Positions 1 to 9,874 of a stretch of DNA of 64,000 nucleotides are shown here, piece by piece (position 1 is the first letter of the stretch; every line of letters begins with the position of its first letter). The notes under the pieces were generated by a model, which saw only the letters and a program-made list of their open reading frames with translations, ran no database searches and was not told the origin of the DNA. Origin of the DNA: Barnesiella viscericola DSM 18177. GTDB taxonomy: Bacteria > Bacteroidota > Bacteroidia > Bacteroidales > Barnesiellaceae. The translations under genes and the position numbers were made by a program. The stretch lies in NCBI RefSeq assembly GCF_000512915.1, contig NZ_CP007034.1, positions 2,356,001 through 2,420,000 of the forward strand, in the 5' to 3' direction.

Positions 1-6
1 AACACT

Positions 7-1497
7 ATGAATTTTCTATCATTATTTGTGCTTATCCCTCTCTTGATGATGCTGGGTCTCTGGATCGCAAGAGATATGAAACAGATACGAACGGTAGCGG
101 TTATTGGTTCAACCTTATTGTTGGCGTTGTCCGTTTACACTCTCGTTGAGTTTCTGGCCGAACGCGCTGCTGGAAATACAGCGACGATGTTGTTTACCGA
201 TAGCCGCATGTGGTATGCTCCGCTGAACATTCACTACGCTGTCGGCGTGGACGGTGTATCGGTGGCCATGTTGCTGCTCTCGTCCATTATAGTTTTTGCC
301 GGAGTCTTCGCTTCGTGGAAAATCAACCCCCTGCCCAAGGAGTTCTTCTTGTGGTTCATGTTGCTTTCGACGGGTGTGTTTGGCTTCTTCATCTCGGTCG
401 ACCTCTTCACGATGTTCATGTTCTACGAGGTGGCCCTTATCCCCATGTACCTGCTGATTGGCGTTTGGGGCAGCGGCCGCAAGAACTATTCGGCCATGAA
501 ACTGACGCTGATGCTGATGGGTGGTTCGGCCCTGCTGATGATCGGTATCCTGGGCATCTACTACCAATCGGGTCTCCACTCGATGAATGTGGTCGACATT
601 GCCGAGCACGGTAATATCCCCATGAACTGGCAATATTTCCTCTTCCCGATGACCTTTGTGGGATTCGGTGTGCTGGGAGCCATGTTCCCGTTCCACACTT
701 GGTCGCCCGACGGTCACGCTTCGGCGCCCACGGCCGTGTCGATGTTGCACGCCGGTGTACTGATGAAGCTGGGTGGTTACGGCTGCTTCCGGGTAGCCAT
801 CTACCTCATGCCCCAGGCTGCCAACGAACTGGCTTGGATATTCCTGATCTTGACCGGTATCAGTGTCGTTTACGGTGCGTTCAGTGCTTGTGTACAGACC
901 GACTTGAAATACATCAACGCCTACTCTTCGGTAAGTCACTGCGGTCTGGTGCTCTTCGCAATCCTCATGCTCAATACCACGGCCATGACCGGTGCGGTGA
1001 TGCAGATGCTCTCGCACGGTTTGATGACGGCCCTCTTCTTTGCCCTCATCGGTATGATTTACGGTCGTACCCACACCCGTGATATTCGCGAGATGGGCGG
1101 CTTGATGCAAATCATGCCGTTCCTGTCGGTAGGTTACGTGATTGCCGGTTTGGCTTCGCTGGGTCTTCCGGGATTGAGCGGATTCGTGGCCGAGATGACC
1201 ATCTTTGTCGGTTCGTTCGAGCATACCGATACTTTCCACCGGGTATTTACGATTGTCGCTTGTACCTCGATTGTGATTACGGCGGTCTATATTCTGCGCG
1301 TGGTTGGGAAACTGTTGTACGGTGCCGTTCAAAACGAACACCATCGCGAGTTGACCGATGCCGAATGGTGGGAACGCCTCTCGGTCATCACCCTTATCGT
1401 GTGTGTGGTTGCCATCGGTAGCTTCCCCCACTGGATCTCCGATCTGATTCGTGGCGGTGTGGAACCTATTACTAATTTGTTGTCTCAAGCTCTTTAA
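7..1497 (+). CDS. nuoM: NADH-quinone oxidoreductase subunit M
   Basis: Antiporter-like membrane subunit of respiratory complex I; it carries one of the proton channels in the inner-membrane arm. The 496-residue product is hydrophobic throughout with about 14 predicted helices, a normal length for NuoM. The key charged residues are visible: the glutamate in [15 protein letters not shown] (around residue 140), the lysine in LMKLGGYG and the [13 protein letters not shown] segment typical of this antiporter family. The start lies six bases inside the window and nuoN follows after 11 bases, so this is the tail of a nuo operon whose earlier genes lie upstream of the window. Confident assignment. 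Confidence 0.97.
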   Translation: MNFLSLFVLIPLLMMLGLWIARDMKQIRTVAVIGSTLLLALSVYTLVEFLAERAAGNTATMLFTDSRMWYAPLNIHYAVGVDGVSVAMLLLSSIIVFAGVFASWKINPLPKEFFLWFMLLSTGVFGFFISVDLFTMFMFYEVALIPMYLLIGVWGSGRKNYSAMKLTLMLMGGSALLMIGILGIYYQSGLHSMNVVDIAEHGNIPMNWQYFLFPMTFVGFGVLGAMFPFHTWSPDGHASAPTAVSMLHAGVLMKLGGYGCFRVAIYLMPQAANELAWIFLILTGISVVYGAFSACVQTDLKYINAYSSVSHCGLVLFAILMLNTTAMTGAVMQMLSHGLMTALFFALIGMIYGRTHTRDIREMGGLMQIMPFLSVGYVIAGLASLGLPGLSGFVAEMTIFVGSFEHTDTFHRVFTIVACTSIVITAVYILRVVGKLLYGAVQNEHHRELTDAEWWERLSVITLIVCVVAIGSFPHWISDLIRGGVEPITNLLSQAL

Positions 1498-1508
1498 TCA
1501 TACAGTAT

Positions 1509-2942
1509 ATGGATTATTCACAGTTTTTAGTTATGCGCTCGGAAATATCGCTGCTGGTCGTATTCCTGCTGATATTTTTCGTAGACACCTTTGGTGGAAA
1601 CAAGAGCCTCAAAGGATTATCGATTACAGCGTGTGTCCTGTTTGCCCTGCACACGATCTGGAACATCATACCGGTCGAGTCGGCATCGGCCTTTGGCGGC
1701 ATGTATCAGACGTCGCCCATCGCGTCGATGGTAAAGACCGTGCTTAACATAGGTACCTTCATCGTGTTGCTGCAATCGATTTCGTGGAGCAATACTCCCG
1801 ATGTGAAAGTGCGTCGGGGTGAGTTTTACGAGTTGTTGCTGGTGACCCTCTTCGGTATGTACCTGATGGTTTCGTCGGGACACTTCCTGCTCTTCTTCAT
1901 CGGGCTCGAGACCGCTTCACTGCCTATGGCCGCGCTCATCGCCATCACCAAGAAAGACTCTGAATCGTATGAGGCCGGTGCCAAATACCTCTTCACGGCC
2001 GTCTTCTCGTCGGCACTCTTCCTGCTGGGACTCTCGTTCCTCTATGGTGTTTCGGGTTCGCTCTATTTCGACGACATTGCCATCAATATTGCCGGCAATC
2101 ACACGCCGTTGTTCATCGCCACGCTTGTCTTTGTGCTGGCCGGTATGGGATTCAAGCTCTCGCTCGTTCCCTTCCACTTGTGGACAGCCGACGTTTACGA
2201 AGGGGCTCCCACGCAGGTAACCTCCTACTTGTCGGTTATCTCGAAGGGGTCGGCAGCCTTTGCCCTCCTGTTGGTTCTCTACAAGGTGTTCGCCTTCGAA
2301 CCGGCCGTTTGGCAAGGTATCATGTGGGCCTTGATTGTACTGACGATTACCGTGGGTAACCTCTTTGCCATTCGTCAGAAGAACCTGAAACGGTTCCTGG
2401 CCTTCTCGTCCATCTCGCAGGCCGGTTACATCATGTTGGGTATCATCGCCGGTTCGATTCAAGGTACGACCGCGCTGGTTTACTACGTACTGGTTTACAT
2501 CTTCTCCAACCTGGCTGCCTTCGGCGTGATTTCGTCGATCGAGCACAACAGCGGCAAGGTGAATATGGACGACTACAACGGCCTCTACAAGACCAACCCC
2601 AAACTGAGTGTCATCATGATGTTGGCCATGTTCTCGTTGGCCGGTATCCCGCCGTTCGCCGGATTCTTCAGCAAGTTCTTCATCTTTGCTTCGGCCATTC
2701 ACTCGGGATTCTATATTCTGGTGCTCATCGCCTTGCTCAATACCATCATCTCGCTCTACTACTATCTGCTGGTGGTAAAGGCCATGTTTATCAATACCGA
2801 GAACGAGTGTGTCATCGCACCCTTCCGCAGCGACAACGGTTCGCGCGTGAGTCTCATCGTGTGTGTAGCCGGTATCCTGTTGCTGGGTATTGCCAGCTGC
2901 GTATACGGTTACTTTGCCGACCTCAGCGCACTGGGCCTCTAA
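1509..2942 (+). CDS. nuoN: NADH-quinone oxidoreductase subunit N
   Basis: Third antiporter-like subunit of complex I, 477 residues, probably the last gene of the nuo operon because a strong hairpin terminator follows. The family marks are [17 protein letters not shown] (conserved glutamate), [22 protein letters not shown] and the lysine in [14 protein letters not shown]. About 14 membrane helices are expected. The gene begins 11 bases after nuoM and no promoter is visible between them, so the two are co-transcribed. In Bacteroidetes complex I often lacks the NADH-oxidising NuoEFG module (family knowledge); this window cannot show that. Confidence 0.96.
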   Translation: MDYSQFLVMRSEISLLVVFLLIFFVDTFGGNKSLKGLSITACVLFALHTIWNIIPVESASAFGGMYQTSPIASMVKTVLNIGTFIVLLQSISWSNTPDVKVRRGEFYELLLVTLFGMYLMVSSGHFLLFFIGLETASLPMAALIAITKKDSESYEAGAKYLFTAVFSSALFLLGLSFLYGVSGSLYFDDIAINIAGNHTPLFIATLVFVLAGMGFKLSLVPFHLWTADVYEGAPTQVTSYLSVISKGSAAFALLLVLYKVFAFEPAVWQGIMWALIVLTITVGNLFAIRQKNLKRFLAFSSISQAGYIMLGIIAGSIQGTTALVYYVLVYIFSNLAAFGVISSIEHNSGKVNMDDYNGLYKTNPKLSVIMMLAMFSLAGIPPFAGFFSKFFIFASAIHSGFYILVLIALLNTIISLYYYLLVVKAMFINTENECVIAPFRSDNGSRVSLIVCVAGILLLGIASCVYGYFADLSALGL

Positions 2943-2972
2943 TCGAAAGCAATCAATATTCTGTATAGACAA

Positions 2973-3009
2973 AGGGCCGGAGAGCAAATGCTCCCCGGCC
3001 CTCTTTTTT
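2973..3009. terminator. Intrinsic terminator between nuoN and the ccsA operon
   Basis: Hairpin with outer arms 2973-2980 and 2995-3002 (AGGGCCGG/CCGGCCCT), an inner GAGC/GCTC stem and an AAAT loop, followed on the plus strand by a six-T run (3004-3009). It ends the nuo transcript and lies between two convergent genes, so it may also serve the minus-strand operon. Confidence 0.85.
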
Positions 3010-3020
3010 GCCGTCGCCTC

Positions 3021-5210
3021 TCAGGCATAGCTGTGCATGCCGCCCAGCAGAAAGTTGACGCCGAAGTAGGTAATGAGCACGCAGAGGAATGCGACCACAC
3101 AGAACCCGTGAAAGAAGGCAGGTTTCCTGAATAATGGCAACGACTCCGGGTGCAGGGCCATGGCGTAGATGAGCCAGGTGATGAGTGCCCATACTTCTTT
3201 GGGGTCCCAGCCCCAGTATCGTCCCCACGAGATGTTGGCCCACACGGCTCCCACGAAGATTCCGGCCGCCAGGGCAAAGACGGCGGGATAGAGCAGAATG
3301 CGTCCTACCGTCTGCAACTGCTCGGCTTGCCGGGGGTGACGGCGGGAGAGTGTCAGGCCGGCGATACCGTTGAACATGACGAAGGCCAGCAAGGTGTAGG
3401 CGGTCATCACCAGAACCACGTGAACCGAGAGCAGGGGCGAGGTGAGTACTGGCATAAGCGGGGTAATGGGGGGATTGGATTCGCCCATCATCGAGACCAG
3501 CATGGCCAGACCGCTCACCAGATAGCCGAACGGCAGAATCAGAATAAAGCGACGGTGCCCGATCAGGGTTATCCCCAGGGCACACCAAGCCATGAACTGC
3601 ATCGTCTCGAATCCGCTGGCCAGTGGCCAGTGTCGGGCAATGTAGCCTCGCAGAAGCAGGGTGGCCGAGAGGTAGGCAAAACCAATGATGACCCCGGCCA
3701 ACAGCAACTGATGAATCCAGCGCGGCCCCGAACTGTACCCGATGATGCGACGGCAGGCATGCGCAAAGGCAAGAGCTCCGACAACGAGGAAGAGTATGGC
3801 CGCCACGAGCGAGTGGCCCAGGTGGTTATAGAGCAACTCGGCTTGCAGACGTCCGTTCGTGGGGAACGCCTCTCCGGCAGTCTGTCGTTGGTATCGGGCT
3901 ATTTTGTCGAATACTTGTGACAGACAGGCGTAGTCGCGTTGGGCCACCAGTTCGTTCACATAGTTCATCGATTGTTGTATAAAGGTACTTTGTTCCCGGG
4001 GCAGGTCGTGCGGCAGCGGGTCAACCTGTGAGGCCCAGTGCAGGGTATCGCCCTGTCGGTAGGGAAAGATTTGCAGCAACGAGCCGGTGCAGAGCATGGC
4101 CACGAGGTTGAATTTCTCGTTGGCCTCGGTGACTCCCCGGTCGTTCATACCCTCGGGTCGGTACTCCCTCACCGCGCGGTTGAAGTCGGTGAGCCGGGCA
4201 TACTGCCCCTCGATACCCAGCAGACGTCGGGCCTCCCGACTTTTGATGCGAATCATTGGTTCCTGTTTCCATTCGTCGTAATAGAAGAGCCACCCGGCCA
4301 GCACTTGTTCGGGCGAGAGTCCCCGGTAGCTGCTCTTCCCCGAGAGTTTCACCGTAAAGTCCCGGGCCAGTGTCGAGAGAGGGCAGATGCGCTGGTTGTA
4401 GTAGATGCAGAGCCTCCCCAACTGGTCGGCCTGTTCGTGCGGGAGGGTAGGGGGTACCCTTGTCTCGGCCGCCTGAGCCGGGAGCAGGGTAGCCAGCAGA
4501 ATCGCGCCGCCGAGCGAGATACCCCGCAGGGTGTGGTTGCGTAACAACCGGCGGAAGGTGCCTTGCCGGTCGGTGAGTTGAGCCGCCATGGCCATCAGCA
4601 GCAACAGGTAGCCGGTGTAGGTGATGCCGATTCCCCAGGGGTCGTGCGAGACCGAGAGTCGGGAACCGGCACCGTCGGAGTCGTAGGACGATTGGTAGAA
4701 GCGGTATCCCCGGTAACGGGCAATGTGGTTCATGGCGATGGTTTCGCATCGGGTCTGCGAGCCGTCGGTGATGGTGATGCGGCTCACGAAGTCGAGCGGG
4801 GCCCGGGTCCCCGGATAGTATTCGATGTCGAAACTTTCAAGCGCGACGGTGAAGGGGAATGGCTGTTCCTCTCCGCCGCTGTCGCGGTAGGAGTGGGCGG
4901 GCTCTTCGTCCAGTCTCAGATGCAGGGTGCCCTGCTGTCCGGTGAGCCAGGTGACGAAAGCTCCGCTCAGGATAACCAGCAGGGCCAGATGCAGCAGCCA
5001 GGTGGCCGGTCGTATCGTCGGGCTGCGGCGCATCAGGTAGGCGAAGCCCGACAGAGCCAGCAACAGCCAGAGTAGGACGAATGCGGGCGAGCCGTAGATG
5101 TGGCGGGTGACAAAGGGGGTACCCTGGATTTTTTCGAGAACGGTTGCCGAGGTGAGTACACCCAGCATGAGGGCCAGCAGGCCAAAGGTGAATCGTTTGA
5201 GTATCTTCAT
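3021..5210 (-). CDS. ccsA: Cytochrome c biogenesis protein, ResB-CcsA fusion
   Basis: System II haem delivery and attachment protein: it moves haem across the inner membrane and ligates it to CxxCH motifs of periplasmic or surface c-type cytochromes. The 729 residues comprise an N-terminal ResB-like part (first helices, then a long periplasmic region of about residues 85-430) and a C-terminal CcsA part with the WWD-type haem-binding stretch WGWDPKEVWALITWL near residue 665. I placed the start at 5210 (MKILKRF, directly before the first helix) because the 25 residues upstream are polar and signal-less. It is the last gene of the minus-strand operon; the di-haem protein immediately upstream is the obvious client. 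In Bacteroides this fusion usually sits with nrfHA, which are absent here. Confidence 0.92.
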   Translation of the reverse strand: MKILKRFTFGLLALMLGVLTSATVLEKIQGTPFVTRHIYGSPAFVLLWLLLALSGFAYLMRRSPTIRPATWLLHLALLVILSGAFVTWLTGQQGTLHLRLDEEPAHSYRDSGGEEQPFPFTVALESFDIEYYPGTRAPLDFVSRITITDGSQTRCETIAMNHIARYRGYRFYQSSYDSDGAGSRLSVSHDPWGIGITYTGYLLLLMAMAAQLTDRQGTFRRLLRNHTLRGISLGGAILLATLLPAQAAETRVPPTLPHEQADQLGRLCIYYNQRICPLSTLARDFTVKLSGKSSYRGLSPEQVLAGWLFYYDEWKQEPMIRIKSREARRLLGIEGQYARLTDFNRAVREYRPEGMNDRGVTEANEKFNLVAMLCTGSLLQIFPYRQGDTLHWASQVDPLPHDLPREQSTFIQQSMNYVNELVAQRDYACLSQVFDKIARYQRQTAGEAFPTNGRLQAELLYNHLGHSLVAAILFLVVGALAFAHACRRIIGYSSGPRWIHQLLLAGVIIGFAYLSATLLLRGYIARHWPLASGFETMQFMAWCALGITLIGHRRFILILPFGYLVSGLAMLVSMMGESNPPITPLMPVLTSPLLSVHVVLVMTAYTLLAFVMFNGIAGLTLSRRHPRQAEQLQTVGRILLYPAVFALAAGIFVGAVWANISWGRYWGWDPKEVWALITWLIYAMALHPESLPLFRKPAFFHGFCVVAFLCVLITYFGVNFLLGGMHSYA

Positions 5211-5239
5211 TGTATGGAGAGGGGTTTCTTTATACCTCG

Positions 5240-5268
5240 AAATGCCGACGCGCAGTGCGCCGGCATTT
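5240..5268 (-). terminator. Hairpin in the 106-base gap before ccsA
   Basis: AAATGCCG (5240-5247) pairs with CGGCATTT (5261-5268), extended inward by GC pairs. No U-tract follows on the minus strand, so it may be an attenuator or an RNA-processing/stability element that lowers ccsA expression relative to the upstream genes. Functional role is inferred. Confidence 0.4.
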
Positions 5269-5316
5269 CTCAGCATGGGGTTCAAGAGGGTAGGGTTTGT
5301 TAGCCAATTAGGCTAA

Positions 5317-6939
5317 TTAGATGGCATCGATAAATTTCACCACCGCTTCGCGGTCCTCTTTGCTCAGTTTCCGGAACTTCTCGACCGACCACCGGGCATC
5401 GCTTTCGGGAGCACCGTGCCACATGATGGCTTCAATCACGTTGCGGGCCCGGCAGTCGTGCAGCCGGTCGCTTTCGAACGAGCCGGTACATTTCTGATGC
5501 AGCCCTCTGCCCCACAGAGGAGTGGTGCGGCACCAGCCGGTGCGAATATCGTTCTGCATGTGCAGGCGGTGTTGTACCAGGTCGGTGTAAGGCCATATTT
5601 TTTGGTGAGGATAGCGGGGCAGTTCGGTGCCGCGGGTGAAGAATCCGCTGGGATCGGTATAGCGGTCTTCACCGGTTGTCCAGGTGGGGCGATGGCAATA
5701 GCTGCACCCCATCTCGGTAAACAGTTGCTTGCCCCGTTGTATCGTGGGGTCGTCGAGATTGCGTGCTGCCGGTACAGCCAGTCCCCGATGCCATACCATC
5801 AGGTCGGTGTAGTATTCGTCGCTCATCTCGACCGGCAGGTCGGTAGCCATCAGGTAGTTGTAGATATCCTGTTCGACCCCGGCGTCGGTTTTCCGGTCGG
5901 GGAAGAAATCGTAGAACCGGGCTTGTACCTCGGGATCTTTCGAAGCCTTCTCGGCATAGGCTTTTGTCATGTAGTGGTAGCGACGGTTCGAGCGGGTTAC
6001 GTTGGTAATGTTCCAGATGGCGTTTGAGCCGGCAGCATCTTGTAAGGGGCCGCGGCTCAGGGCGTAGGTGAAGCGGTAGGGGTGTTTCTCGCCTGTACCT
6101 CCGTCGCTGGGACGGTTGTTGCTGTATTGGCTCACCCACTCGCCATTTTGGAAAATTTTCGGGTTCAGGGCAAAGTAGTTGTCTTTTTCCTGTTTGGCAT
6201 ATTGGGCTTTCAAATCCTCGTCGGTAATGGCATCGAGCAGACCTGTGCCGTAGATGCCGATGGTCGATTCGAGCCGGATATTCACCTGGTCGGGTGAGAG
6301 GGTACGACCGTCGGTGGTGATGAGGTCGACGTAGTAGGCATCGGCCGGAATCGTTACCTCGGGATAAATCAGTTCGTAGGTGGTACCGTCCTCAAACGTG
6401 TTGTTCCAGCTGTCGGTATAGGGCTTCCAGGTAATCTTGATTTTCGAGGGGTCTATCGGAGCCTTGAAGGGCTCGACGGCAAAGAGTTGCGGCATGCCGG
6501 TGAGCGAGGTGATGTAGTTGTCGTTGTCGTCGTAGATGACCAGCAGATAGCCGTTGCCTATCTCTGTGGCATTGAATCCACCTTCTTGTCGTTTGCCATG
6601 TCCGTAGCCCGGGTGACAGTGCATGCACGAAGTACGTATGTAGAGCGGACCCAGACCTCCACGAACCGAGCCGTCGGAGGCCGGGGTGAATATCTTCTCG
6701 AAGAGTGCTTCTCCGTTTTTGAACGAGGCCTCCATGCCGGCATTCTCGACCGCGGGCGACGGCTGTTCGAAGGCGGCCGAGGTGGTGTTGAAGGCTGTAC
6801 CCAGTTGGCCGCCCGTGTAATACTCCTCCGAGAGTTGCGTAGTGACCGGCTTCGGGGTATCGTCGATTTTGTCATCTGTGCAACTGGCGACACATAGTGC
6901 CGCCGTTGCAAAAGCCAGTAAAAAAGGATACGATTTCAT
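5317..6939 (-). CDS. Di-haem oxidoreductase lipoprotein (DUF1111 family)
   Basis: Surface or periplasmic c-type cytochrome of the DUF1111 di-haem family, sometimes called thiol oxidoreductase, related to di-haem peroxidases. Of 540 residues, the first 20 form a lipoprotein signal (VASC, Cys20). Two haem-attachment motifs are present: CMHCH at 105-109 and CSYCH at 412-416. The second lies in a cytochrome domain starting with RGKQLFTEMGC. It sits 22 bases after the imelysin gene and before ccsA, in one transcription unit. In other bacteria DUF1111 proteins are encoded beside imelysins in iron-regulated clusters, so a redox role in metal uptake is likely; the substrate cannot be read from sequence. 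Confidence 0.88.
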   Translation of the reverse strand: MKSYPFLLAFATAALCVASCTDDKIDDTPKPVTTQLSEEYYTGGQLGTAFNTTSAAFEQPSPAVENAGMEASFKNGEALFEKIFTPASDGSVRGGLGPLYIRTSCMHCHPGYGHGKRQEGGFNATEIGNGYLLVIYDDNDNYITSLTGMPQLFAVEPFKAPIDPSKIKITWKPYTDSWNNTFEDGTTYELIYPEVTIPADAYYVDLITTDGRTLSPDQVNIRLESTIGIYGTGLLDAITDEDLKAQYAKQEKDNYFALNPKIFQNGEWVSQYSNNRPSDGGTGEKHPYRFTYALSRGPLQDAAGSNAIWNITNVTRSNRRYHYMTKAYAEKASKDPEVQARFYDFFPDRKTDAGVEQDIYNYLMATDLPVEMSDEYYTDLMVWHRGLAVPAARNLDDPTIQRGKQLFTEMGCSYCHRPTWTTGEDRYTDPSGFFTRGTELPRYPHQKIWPYTDLVQHRLHMQNDIRTGWCRTTPLWGRGLHQKCTGSFESDRLHDCRARNVIEAIMWHGAPESDARWSVEKFRKLSKEDREAVVKFIDAI

Positions 6940-6961
6940 AGCTTTTGGGTTTATAATGGGG

Positions 6962-8185
6962 TTATTGACCTATGGCCGATTGTGCTTCGTCGAGAGCCTT
7001 CTTCAAGGCGTTGCAGGCTGCGGTAGCCTGCTTCCACTGTTCGTTGTGGGTGCCGGCATAGTTGACGAAGGGAGCTGGAGCCGCTTCGATGGCGTTGAGT
7101 GCGGCTTCGATGGCGTTGCGCACCGCGGTATCGGCACTGGGATTGATTCCGGCCAGGTAGTTGCTCACCGAGGGGTCGCCCACGTTGGTTCCCAGGTAGG
7201 CGTTCCTGATGCTGACGATGTTGTCGTAGAAGTCGACTTTGGAGTTCTTGGCGTAGGGCGACTCGATGTAACTGAGATCTTCCGACGCTCCGGCGGCCGC
7301 TTCGTTGGGGCGGCCGATTTTCTGGTTGCCCACCTCGTCGGCAATGTCCGAGCAACCCTGAATAATCTCTTGGGCCGCTTCGAGATAGCTCTTGTATTTG
7401 CTGCCGCCTTTACCGGCATTTTTCATGCTCTCGCCGTAATTGAACGAGGGTTCGAGTTCGGCTTCGGTGAGCAAGGTCTGTTTTTGAGACGATACCTGGG
7501 ATAATCCTTTCCAGGAGGCTTCCAGGCGTACGCATTGGTTGGCCAGGTCGCCTGCCACGGCGGTGAGGTAGACCAGCTCTTCCTTGCGGGAGAAGGAGCT
7601 GTTTCGAGCCTGTCCGGTCGTGGCCGAGGCGTCGATCTGGTGGTCGAACAGCATGTATTCGATGGCATGGAATCCCAACAGCCCGTAACCCAGTCCAGCC
7701 GCATACTCGGCATCCATCATACCCATGCGCACGGGGTCATCGAGCAGAGCTTGCAGGTCGGTAGCGTTGAGCGGCCACGAGTCGATATGTGGGTCGATGT
7801 TGTAGTCGCCGGCGGCTCCGTAGAGGAATGCTTCGCTCAATTCCCACTGTTTGCGGGCCTCATACCATTTTTCACAGGCCTGCTCTACAAGGGCTTGGGT
7901 AGCTGTGCTCAACGAGCCCGAAGCGGCAATGTCGGTCGAGGCGTTGGCCAGTGCCGAGGTCTCGATTTGAGCACAGAGTTCGGCCAGTTCGAGGCTGGCA
8001 TCGGCCAGCGAGGTGTAGGTAGGAACAACCGTGTTTTCGACAAAAGCGGTAGCCGCCGATTGCAGGGCGGTTTCGCGTTGCTCCTCCCATGAGAAGTCTG
8101 TCTCCTTTTCCGAGCAGGCCGTTCCGCCGAGGAGTAAAGAGGTGAGGAGCGGCAGGTAAAGCGAATAAGTGAATTTTCTTTTCAT
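6962..8185 (-). CDS. Imelysin-family lipoprotein
   Basis: Imelysin (peptidase M75/IrpA-like) domain lipoprotein, 407 residues. These are all-helical proteins tied to iron uptake (EfeO/IrpA relatives) and are not shown to be proteases. The signature GxHxxE occurs as GFHAIE at 171-176. The signal peptide ends in a lipobox (GGTAC, Cys24). The start at 8185 (MKRKFTYS) was chosen because the upstream 21 residues precede the signal peptide and overlap the end of the barrel gene. It is 34 bases downstream of the barrel gene and 22 upstream of the di-haem gene. It probably binds a metal or metal complex at the surface or in the periplasm. Confidence 0.9.
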   Translation of the reverse strand: MKRKFTYSLYLPLLTSLLLGGTACSEKETDFSWEEQRETALQSAATAFVENTVVPTYTSLADASLELAELCAQIETSALANASTDIAASGSLSTATQALVEQACEKWYEARKQWELSEAFLYGAAGDYNIDPHIDSWPLNATDLQALLDDPVRMGMMDAEYAAGLGYGLLGFHAIEYMLFDHQIDASATTGQARNSSFSRKEELVYLTAVAGDLANQCVRLEASWKGLSQVSSQKQTLLTEAELEPSFNYGESMKNAGKGGSKYKSYLEAAQEIIQGCSDIADEVGNQKIGRPNEAAAGASEDLSYIESPYAKNSKVDFYDNIVSIRNAYLGTNVGDPSVSNYLAGINPSADTAVRNAIEAALNAIEAAPAPFVNYAGTHNEQWKQATAACNALKKALDEAQSAIGQ

Positions 8186-8219
8186 TGTATTGGTATTTTT
8201 TAGTGTTGAATAAAAGTAA

Positions 8220-9677
8220 TTATCGAGTGAACAACCCCGAGTAGGCAACGCCTATCGACACGGCAGGTTCGTTGTTGTAGTGGCCAGTGCGGGTGGCCCC
8301 CGACGAGTCGGTATAGGTGTAGGAGTTGGCATTGAGCAGTCCGATGCTGTATTCGGCTTTGATGACAATCGATTTCAAGGGGTAGTAGTTGATACCGGCT
8401 GCCAGTCGTTGCCGACCACACCAGTTATAGTGTTGTACCCGCGCCGGGGTCTTGAACATCGAATCGTAGTATTCGTAGCGACCGAAGAGGTGAAACTTTT
8501 GACCCCGGGCATGCAGTTTGGGCGAGAATGAAAAGAGGTCGTATCCCGCTTCGATACCGGTGGCGATGGCATCGGAGGCGACAGCCTGTTTGGCCGATAC
8601 CGATGAGGCGGGCATGCTGCCGTTGAAGGCGGTAATGACATCGGCATCGGTGAGATGGCCATAGTCGCAGTTGCCCCGTATGATCCAGTTATGAGCGTCG
8701 TAGGCAAAATCGAAGGCCCCGATGAGTACCGTACCCTTTACCCCCTTGTACCGGCTGTTGGTCTGGGGATAGAGCGTATTGTTGAAACTGTTCCCGCCGT
8801 ATCCGCTCACGCTCAGTCGCAGTCCCGGTATCGAATAGTTGTCGATGCGGAAGGCTCCGGCATAGCTGTTCCCTATCTTGAATTCATAGGGGCTGCCTGC
8901 CCCGTCGTGAATCCACCCTTTGCTGTTGAATCGGTCTGAGTCGAGTCCCGGTATGAACATCACCTCGTAGCGCCAGTGCCGTCCTAGCATACCCCACAGC
9001 CCGATACCCGTTTCGTGCCAGGTACAGGGGAGTATGGTGTTTTCGCCTTCGGGCCGGTATACCCCGAAGAACTCGGTGGGGGAGTGGTGACTGTTGGTGG
9101 CACCCACCGGTACGATCATGTGTCCCATGCGCAGGTTGAGTGCCGGAGAAAAACTCTTTTGAATCCAGAACTGTTCGAGGGCGACCTCGCCGCCCCGTTC
9201 GATTTCCGACTCATATTCGCCGGCCTCCTCCTCTTCGATTTCGACGGCGCTCTCGGTCCCGCCGTGTTCAAACTCGATTTCGCTGCCCATGCTCCAGCCC
9301 CGGCCGAAGTCATAGCCCAGAAAGATGACCACGTGAGGCAGGTCGAATCGTCCGTGATGTTCGCCCTTGTGCAGGTGGGCGTCCTGGTATTTCTTGTAGT
9401 CGTCGCTGAAAAAGTTGAGCGAGGCTACGGCTTCACCATATCCGCCGAGGGTGAGGCGGGATCTCTTTTTCTCGGCTGGTGCTGTTTGGGGTTGGGACTG
9501 GAACTCCTGACGAAGTTCTTTCAGAATTTCGGCTTTCAGTTCAGTTTTCAGTAGCGTCTTTGTAGTATCCGAATGCTCGGTTGCCCCCGATACGGCATCG
9601 ATTTTTTCGCGGTTTTGTGCGACCGTTGGCAGGGAGAGTAGCAGAGCTGTCGTGAGCCCTAGAATTTGGAGTTGCAT
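8220..9677 (-). CDS. Outer-membrane beta-barrel (porin-like), first gene of imelysin operon
   Basis: Predicted outer-membrane channel of 485 residues: signal peptide (1-20), a short charged helical/coiled-coil stretch (about 36-60), then a beta-barrel beginning RLTLGGYGEA near residue 74 and ending in an aromatic/basic tail. It resembles phosphate/OprP-like and autotransporter-type porins in layout, but I cannot name a subfamily. Two loops stand out: a histidine cluster at 101-108 (HLHKGEHH) and a glutamate-rich stretch at 142-164, both of which could bind cations. It has its own good promoter and leads the operon with imelysin, di-haem protein and CcsA, so it is probably the entry pore of that system. 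Confidence 0.8.
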   Translation of the reverse strand: MQLQILGLTTALLLSLPTVAQNREKIDAVSGATEHSDTTKTLLKTELKAEILKELRQEFQSQPQTAPAEKKRSRLTLGGYGEAVASLNFFSDDYKKYQDAHLHKGEHHGRFDLPHVVIFLGYDFGRGWSMGSEIEFEHGGTESAVEIEEEEAGEYESEIERGGEVALEQFWIQKSFSPALNLRMGHMIVPVGATNSHHSPTEFFGVYRPEGENTILPCTWHETGIGLWGMLGRHWRYEVMFIPGLDSDRFNSKGWIHDGAGSPYEFKIGNSYAGAFRIDNYSIPGLRLSVSGYGGNSFNNTLYPQTNSRYKGVKGTVLIGAFDFAYDAHNWIIRGNCDYGHLTDADVITAFNGSMPASSVSAKQAVASDAIATGIEAGYDLFSFSPKLHARGQKFHLFGRYEYYDSMFKTPARVQHYNWCGRQRLAAGINYYPLKSIVIKAEYSIGLLNANSYTYTDSSGATRTGHYNNEPAVSIGVAYSGLFTR

Positions 9678-9702
9678 GGATTTTGTTTTTTGATTTCCGA
9701 TG

Positions 9703-9733
9703 CAAAATTAGAGGGAAGGCTCAGGGAGGACAA
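9703..9733 (-). promoter_or_regulatory. Bacteroidetes-type promoter for the barrel-imelysin operon
   Basis: On the minus strand the -7 element TAATTTTG occupies 9710-9703 and a TTG -33 element lies at 9733-9731, spaced by exactly 20 bases. Transcription would begin near 9697, about 20 bases before the start codon at 9677. A TACCTA (9734-9739) / TAGGTA (9776-9781) inverted pair lies just upstream and could be a regulator site. Confidence 0.7.
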
Positions 9734-9874
9734 TACCTATAATTTAGTAAAAAAAAGATTGAAATTAGTATTTTTTAGGTAAAAGAAACAGCCTTTCTAT
9801 GGACTGGATAATCTCCTTGTTTTTTTAGATATTTATATGAATTTTATGGCTTTGTGCAGCCGTCTGCGGGCCAT

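Noticed and set aside
115-1488. 457-residue minus frame
   Set aside because: Shadow of nuoM with an implausible His/Gln/Arg-rich sequence.
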